Part shown: piece by piece, positions 5,452 to 8,978 of the stretch
Layout: every line of letters begins with the position of its first letter
How positions within the stretch are numbered: position 1 is the first letter of the stretch
Assembly (NCBI GenBank): GCA_902474645.1
Contig: CABRWN010000083.1
Coordinates: forward strand, 1-8,978
Direction of reading: 5' to 3'
Origin: an uncultured Collinsella sp.
GTDB taxonomy: Bacteria > Actinomycetota > Coriobacteriia > Coriobacteriales > Coriobacteriaceae
Length of the DNA stretch: 8,978 nt
The notes under the pieces: model-generated
Database searches by the model: none
The model's input: the letters and a program-made list of their open reading frames with translations, nothing else
What the model was told of the DNA's origin: nothing
Made by a program: the position numbers and the translations under genes

Positions 5452-6827
5452 TAGCGCGGCTCGCCCACAACGGAGCCGGACAAATACCAGGTCTTGGCAA
5501 TGTCAACGTCAACATCAACGATCTTGCCAACAAGCTGATCGATGCTGTAACCCTCGGGGATAGGCGCATGCACGGTCTGATTCTTGGGACTCTTGCCCAG
5601 CAGGACCGCGTCGTTCTTTTTACTCGTTCCCTCAATGAGCGCCGGCACCACAGTATGAAGCTCACCCTGGTTATACTCGTGAGCCGTAGTCTCGATAACC
5701 TTAACCAGGCGGTTGAAACGCTCGAGAATAACCTCATGCGGCGTGGGATCGTCAATCTCTGCGGCCGGAGTACCGGCGCGCTTGGAATAGATGAAGGTAT
5801 AGGCCTGAGCATAGCGGACCGTCTCGGCAAGTGAGAGCGTCTGCTCAAAGTCTTCTTCAGTCTCGCCCGGGAATCCAACGATAATATCGGTCGAGAGCGC
5901 GATATCGGGCATGCGGTTGCGAATGCGATCGACCAGGCCCAGATAGTCCTCGCGTGTATAACGGCGATTCATCTCTTTGAGGATACGCGTGGAGCCCGAC
6001 TGAACGGCCAAGTGAAGCTGCGGCATGACGGCAGGCGTCTCGGCCATGGCGTCGATGGTCTCGGGCAGCAGATCCTTAGGATGAGAAGAGGTAAAGAAGA
6101 TGCGCTCCACACCCGTATCGCCCGCGGCACGCAGCAGATCGGCAAAACGCGGCTTGCCAAACAGATCGCGACCATATGAGTTAACGTTTTGGCCCAGCAG
6201 CGTAATCTCACGCACGCCCTGGCGCACCAAACCGGTCACCTCGTCGACAATTTCCTCGAAGGGGCGGCTCTTTTCGCGACCGCGCACGTACGGCACGATG
6301 CAGTAGGTGCAGAAGTTATTGCAGCCCGTCATGATGGGCACCCAGGCGTGATACTGGGTCTCGCGATGCCACGGCATGCTCATGGCATCCGTATCCTCAT
6401 GCTCATTGGTGCGGATATGACGCTTGCCGTCCAGGAACGCCTCGGCAATGAGCTCGGCCACATGTGCGATGGAATGCGTGCCAAAGATGACATTGACGTT
6501 ATCGACGTTGGTGAGCAGACCCTCGCCATCGCGCTGCGCGATACAGCCGCCCACGGCAACCACGCGCTTGCCCGAAGGCGAAGGCGGCAGGCTTTTACAG
6601 GAATTGCACTGACCGTACAGGCGCGTATCGGCAGCCTCGCGCACACAGCACGTCATGAACACAACGATATCGGCATGCTCGGGATCGAGCGCCATGAGGC
6701 AGCCATACGAATCAAGCAGGCCACTCACACGCTCGGAGTCGTGCTGATTCATCTGGCAGCCAAAGGTGCGGATAAAGTAGGTTTTACCGGCAAGAATATC
6801 GCGTACGGAACGCTGGTCCATGTGCAT
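5451..6827 (-). CDS. miaB: tRNA methylthiotransferase MiaB
   Basis: MiaB is a radical-SAM enzyme that converts i6A37 of tRNA to ms2i6A37 using two iron-sulfur clusters. The 458-residue protein has the UPF0004 domain with cluster ligands Cys24 (FGCQMN), Cys60 (MTCC) and Cys95 (GGCIAQ). The radical-SAM motif CNNFCTYC follows with Cys169, Cys173 and Cys176. The C-terminal TRAM domain covers about 389-455. The usual NTC motif reads MTCC here, and an additional CNSC pair lies at 74-77. The AGGA ribosome site sits three bases from the ATG at 6827 and nine from a second ATG at 6821, so either could be used. The gene is 39 bases downstream of spoVS and overlaps miaA by one base. Confidence 0.97.
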   Translation of the reverse strand: MHMDQRSVRDILAGKTYFIRTFGCQMNQHDSERVSGLLDSYGCLMALDPEHADIVVFMTCCVREAADTRLYGQCNSCKSLPPSPSGKRVVAVGGCIAQRDGEGLLTNVDNVNVIFGTHSIAHVAELIAEAFLDGKRHIRTNEHEDTDAMSMPWHRETQYHAWVPIMTGCNNFCTYCIVPYVRGREKSRPFEEIVDEVTGLVRQGVREITLLGQNVNSYGRDLFGKPRFADLLRAAGDTGVERIFFTSSHPKDLLPETIDAMAETPAVMPQLHLAVQSGSTRILKEMNRRYTREDYLGLVDRIRNRMPDIALSTDIIVGFPGETEEDFEQTLSLAETVRYAQAYTFIYSKRAGTPAAEIDDPTPHEVILERFNRLVKVIETTAHEYNQGELHTVVPALIEGTSKKNDAVLLGKSPKNQTVHAPIPEGYSIDQLVGKIVDVDVDIAKTWYLSGSVVGEPR

Positions 6828-6866
6828 AAGTCCTAACGATGGGGAGCGAAACGAGGCAAGCAGAAG

Positions 6867-7184
6867 CTATGCCACAGGCTTAACGTCATCCATGACGACG
6901 TTATCCATAGCAGCTCGATTGATTTGGTGAACGTAGATAGAAAGGCGGATGGCCGTGCGCGACTCCCCGTTAATGAGGATGTCGGAGAACACGGGCGCGC
7001 AGGAAATATCAAAACCGGTTGGAATCAAAAAACCGCGCGCGATAGCCACGGCCTTAATGGCCTGGTTGACAGCACCGGCGCCGACACACTGGATGTTGAC
7101 GGGTACACCATCCTTGACCATGCCGGCGATGGCGCCGGCAACGGACGCGGGCGATGATTTGCTTGATACCTTCAGGCAATCCAT
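6867..7184 (-). CDS. spoVS: Stage V sporulation protein S family protein
   Basis: This small 105-residue protein closely follows Bacillus SpoVS. The shared pattern includes LKVSSKSSPASVAGAIAG near the start, GAGAVNQAIKAVAIARG at about 35-51, and the closing GESRTAIRL. The family has an Alba-like fold thought to bind nucleic acid. In Bacillus it affects asymmetric septation and spore coat assembly. Bacillus SpoVS has 86 residues, and the extra tail here is about 19 residues (87-105). The ATG at 7184 is chosen because AGGAG lies seven bases upstream and the protein then begins MDCLKVSS as in the family. A longer reading frame from 7259 lacks such support. The gene lies between the ATPase gene and miaB. 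Confidence 0.93.
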   Translation of the reverse strand: MDCLKVSSKSSPASVAGAIAGMVKDGVPVNIQCVGAGAVNQAIKAVAIARGFLIPTGFDISCAPVFSDILINGESRTAIRLSIYVHQINRAAMDNVVMDDVKPVA

Positions 7185-7258
7185 GAAGAAACTCCTGCGT
7201 TTAAAAGTACGTTTTAACTGCAATAACCGTATCGTACCGAGTGGACTCGGTAAAGGCA
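7185..7258 (-). other. Leader of spoVS with two palindromes
   Basis: This 74-base gap separates the ATPase stop from the spoVS start. It holds a perfect 7-bp hairpin (7235-7241 with 7246-7252, TGGA loop on the plus strand), which starts seven bases after the ATPase stop. It also holds an AT-rich inverted repeat, TTAAAA/TTTTAA, at 7201-7206 and 7212-7217. Neither is followed by a T-run, so they are not clear terminators. They may be processing, operator or stability elements. No convincing promoter could be assigned. Confidence 0.4.
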
Positions 7259-8344
7259 CTATTCCTCTTTGGCAAGATCGAAGGTCACGGTAATTCGATC
7301 ACGCGAAACGCGAATCTTAGGGTCGCCGCAAAGGTTGAGATAGTACCGGGCGGCAAGGTCATTAAAGTCGCGCTCCACAGCACGCGAAAACTGTGCCATG
7401 TCATCCTTGGCAATGCGTAGCCCGCGACGATCCTTCGCGAGATCGACAGGAGCCGGCGCATGCGAGGACGAATCACGTTCGCGCAGCAGACGCGCGGTCA
7501 CACCGCGAACGGGCTTAATCTGCCCTGCCAAAATGCGATGTGCCGTGCGTTCGGACATCTCAAGGCCCAAACCCGAGCAGATACGGATAAAGTCCTCGGC
7601 ATCGGAGGCAAGGCCTAAACGATCGACAACCGGAAGCTCGCTCTCGTCGTCAATGAACAGGAGACGAGACGTATCGAGCCGACTTGACGCCTGAGCATAA
7701 AGAGTCGCGGCAATCTCAGACGGAGAACCAAGATAGACATCGCAACCACGCAACTCCTCGAGCGCAAACTCACAAGCAGCGCGAATAATATTATGCGGAC
7801 CGCGAGCACAGACATAACGTCCGTCCTCATCCTTGACGGCCTGGGGCCAGCTGGACTGATCGGCACGCTCACTGAGGCGGTCGGCTGTAACGCTCACCTT
7901 AAAGGCTGAACCAAGATCGACGCCGGACGTGACCACACGGGCCTCGTCGGTGTTCTGCTTGATCGAAAACAATGCCATGCCACGACCGTGAACGCCCCAA
8001 CGGTCCATCTTCATGCTCTCGAGCTTTGAGGTAACGCGAGCATCGAAGATTCGCTCTTGCATATCCTGCGGAACACCCGAGCCGTTATCCAGAAAGACAA
8101 GCGTCCGGACGCTATCTTCCTTGGTCGTGGCGAGATAGACCTTGTCGGCGCCGGCATCGCGAGCATTACGGAGCATTTCGATGACGATATCCTCGACATG
8201 CTGAATGTCGTGCTTTGCCTGGCGCCGCTCGGCCTCCGAAACGCGGAGGCGGACATACCCCTCGCCAAGGTTCTCCTCGACGCGAAGGTTGCCCTCCCCC
8301 GACATCGACGCGATAAATGAGATGAGCTCGTTCGCGTCGCTCAT
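7259..8344 (-). CDS. GHKL (MutL/HSP90-like) ATPase, function unknown
   Basis: The 361-residue protein has a clear GHKL-type ATP-binding domain. The N box EDIVIEMLRNARDAGAD (51-67) contains Glu56, Asn60 and Asp63. The second box is DNGSGVP (86-92), then TSKL (105-108), and the lid motif is WGVHGRGMALFSIKQN (116-131). The order NARDAGAD, DNGSG, TSKL and GxxGRGMAL recalls MutL and MORC-like ATPases more than histidine kinases, and no phosphoacceptor, receiver or membrane segment is visible. The C-terminal half (about 190-361) is not recognised. It is rich in predicted helices and contains a basic stretch around LAGQIKPVRGVTARLLRER. The start lies one base after the rny stop (TAACATG) with no good ribosome site of its own, which implies coupling to rny. 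A role in RNA or DNA handling is plausible from context but unproven. Confidence 0.85.
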   Translation of the reverse strand: MSDANELISFIASMSGEGNLRVEENLGEGYVRLRVSEAERRQAKHDIQHVEDIVIEMLRNARDAGADKVYLATTKEDSVRTLVFLDNGSGVPQDMQERIFDARVTSKLESMKMDRWGVHGRGMALFSIKQNTDEARVVTSGVDLGSAFKVSVTADRLSERADQSSWPQAVKDEDGRYVCARGPHNIIRAACEFALEELRGCDVYLGSPSEIAATLYAQASSRLDTSRLLFIDDESELPVVDRLGLASDAEDFIRICSGLGLEMSERTAHRILAGQIKPVRGVTARLLRERDSSSHAPAPVDLAKDRRGLRIAKDDMAQFSRAVERDFNDLAARYYLNLCGDPKIRVSRDRITVTFDLAKEE

Positions 8345-8345
8345 G

Positions 8346-8978
8346 TTATTTAGCGATATCGACAGCGCGGCTCTCGCGAATCACGACGACGCGCACCTGA
8401 CCGGGATACTCCATCTCTTCCTCGATCTGATGGGCGATATCGTGAGCCAGAACCGTGGACTGGGCATCGGAGATCTTGTCCGGCTGAACCATGACGTGGA
8501 CCTCGCGACCAGCCTGCATGGCATAGGTACGCTCGACGCCGTCATGGGAGTTGGCGATCTCCTCGAGCTTCTCAAGGCGCTTGATGTAGTTCTCGGCAGA
8601 CTCGCGACGGGCACCGGGGCGAGAGGCGGAGACAGCATCGGCGGCCTGCACCAGGACATCGAGCACCGTGTTGGGGTCGACATCGGCATGGTGAGCCTCG
8701 ATAGCGTGGACGATAACGGGCTTCTCGCCATAACGGCGGGCAAGCTCGGCGCCGATGACGGCATGCGGGCCCTCGACGTCGTGGTCGATTGCCTTGCCCA
8801 GGTCGTGCAGCAGGCCGGCGCGCTTGGCGGTCACAACGTCCAGGCCAAGCTCGGAAGCCATCACGCCGCACAGATCAGAGACCTCGAGGGAGTGCTGAAG
8901 CACGTTCTGACCAAACGAGGTACGGTAGCGCAGGGCACCAAGGGTCTTGACGATCTCAGGGTGCAGATCGTGGATGCC
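8346..8978 (-). CDS. rny: Ribonuclease Y, C-terminal part
   Basis: RNase Y is the membrane-anchored endoribonuclease that starts mRNA decay in many Gram-positive bacteria. Only the last 210 residues are in the window; the reading frame runs open past the right edge. They begin with GIHDLHPEIVKTLGALRYRT, followed by GQNVLQHSLEVS, closely matching the Bacillus protein. The HD metal-dependent phosphohydrolase motif is in AGLLHDLGKAID, with further metal-site histidines in EAHHAD. The family's closing block follows, with ADAVSASRPGAR, RLEKLEEIANS and MQAGREV. The N-terminal membrane anchor, coiled coil and KH domain of the roughly 520-residue family lie outside. A GTG at 8903 is inside the HD domain and is not the true start. 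The stop is one base before the ATPase start. Confidence 0.97.
   Translation of the reverse strand, partial: GIHDLHPEIVKTLGALRYRTSFGQNVLQHSLEVSDLCGVMASELGLDVVTAKRAGLLHDLGKAIDHDVEGPHAVIGAELARRYGEKPVIVHAIEAHHADVDPNTVLDVLVQAADAVSASRPGARRESAENYIKRLEKLEEIANSHDGVERTYAMQAGREVHVMVQPDKISDAQSTVLAHDIAHQIEEEMEYPGQVRVVVIRESRAVDIAK

Noticed and set aside
4426..5454. Long plus-strand open frame of 342 codons
   Set aside because: It lies almost exactly over miaA on the other strand. Its translation is low in complexity and matches no family I recognise, while miaA shows all its motifs.
6189..6836. Plus-strand open frame of 215 codons
   Set aside because: It is an antisense shadow of miaB, whose catalytic cysteines and domain order are intact.
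7185..7259. Longer N-terminal form of SpoVS starting at 7259
   Set aside because: The added 25 residues have no family match, and the ATG at 7184 has a well-placed AGGAG and the conserved family start.
8901..8903. GTG as the start of the rny fragment
   Set aside because: The frame stays open to the window edge with residues that match RNase Y, so this codon is an internal valine.

Overview
The window looks like a chromosomal housekeeping segment from a member of the Actinomycetota, most likely class Coriobacteriia (Collinsella-like). The reasons are the moderately high GC content, the mycobacterial-style arrangement of lexA divergent from a LysM gene that leads into nrdR, Gram-positive-type SOS boxes, strong Shine-Dalgarno sequences, and an RNase Y / SpoVS / MiaB gene order otherwise known from Gram-positive lineages. 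The assignment is an inference from gene content, not a database match.

Layout. Positions 1-334 have no gene. They hold a nest of large inverted repeats that probably continues past the left edge. Then, on the minus strand and reading right to left, come a LysM membrane protein, nrdR and dut. The lexA gene is divergent from the LysM gene and is followed on the plus strand by a one-base-overlapping HGSNAT/DUF1624 membrane protein gene. The shared lexA/LysM control region carries three SOS boxes spaced exactly 28 bp apart. From 3224 to the right edge every gene is on the minus strand. In transcription order these are rny (5' part off the window), an uncharacterised GHKL/MutL-like ATPase, spoVS, miaB, miaA and hflX. 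The hflX gene runs tail to tail into the lexA-operon membrane protein gene with a 16-bp overlap.

How the genes work together. The left half is a DNA-damage and nucleotide-supply unit: LexA and its SOS boxes, a YneA/Rv2719c-like LysM protein that may delay division, NrdR controlling ribonucleotide reductase, and dUTPase keeping uracil out of DNA. The right half is an RNA-centred set: RNase Y for mRNA decay, MiaA then MiaB for the ms2i6A37 tRNA modification, and HflX for ribosome splitting. SpoVS and the unknown ATPase sit inside it. Three gene junctions are the same TAATG stop/start overlap, which suggests tight translational coupling.

The points most worth a second look are a perfect 12-bp inverted repeat that would hide the nrdR start codon in its mRNA, the repeat nest at 1-318 with mutually exclusive pairings, the unknown ATPase between rny and spoVS, and the membrane protein coupled to lexA.
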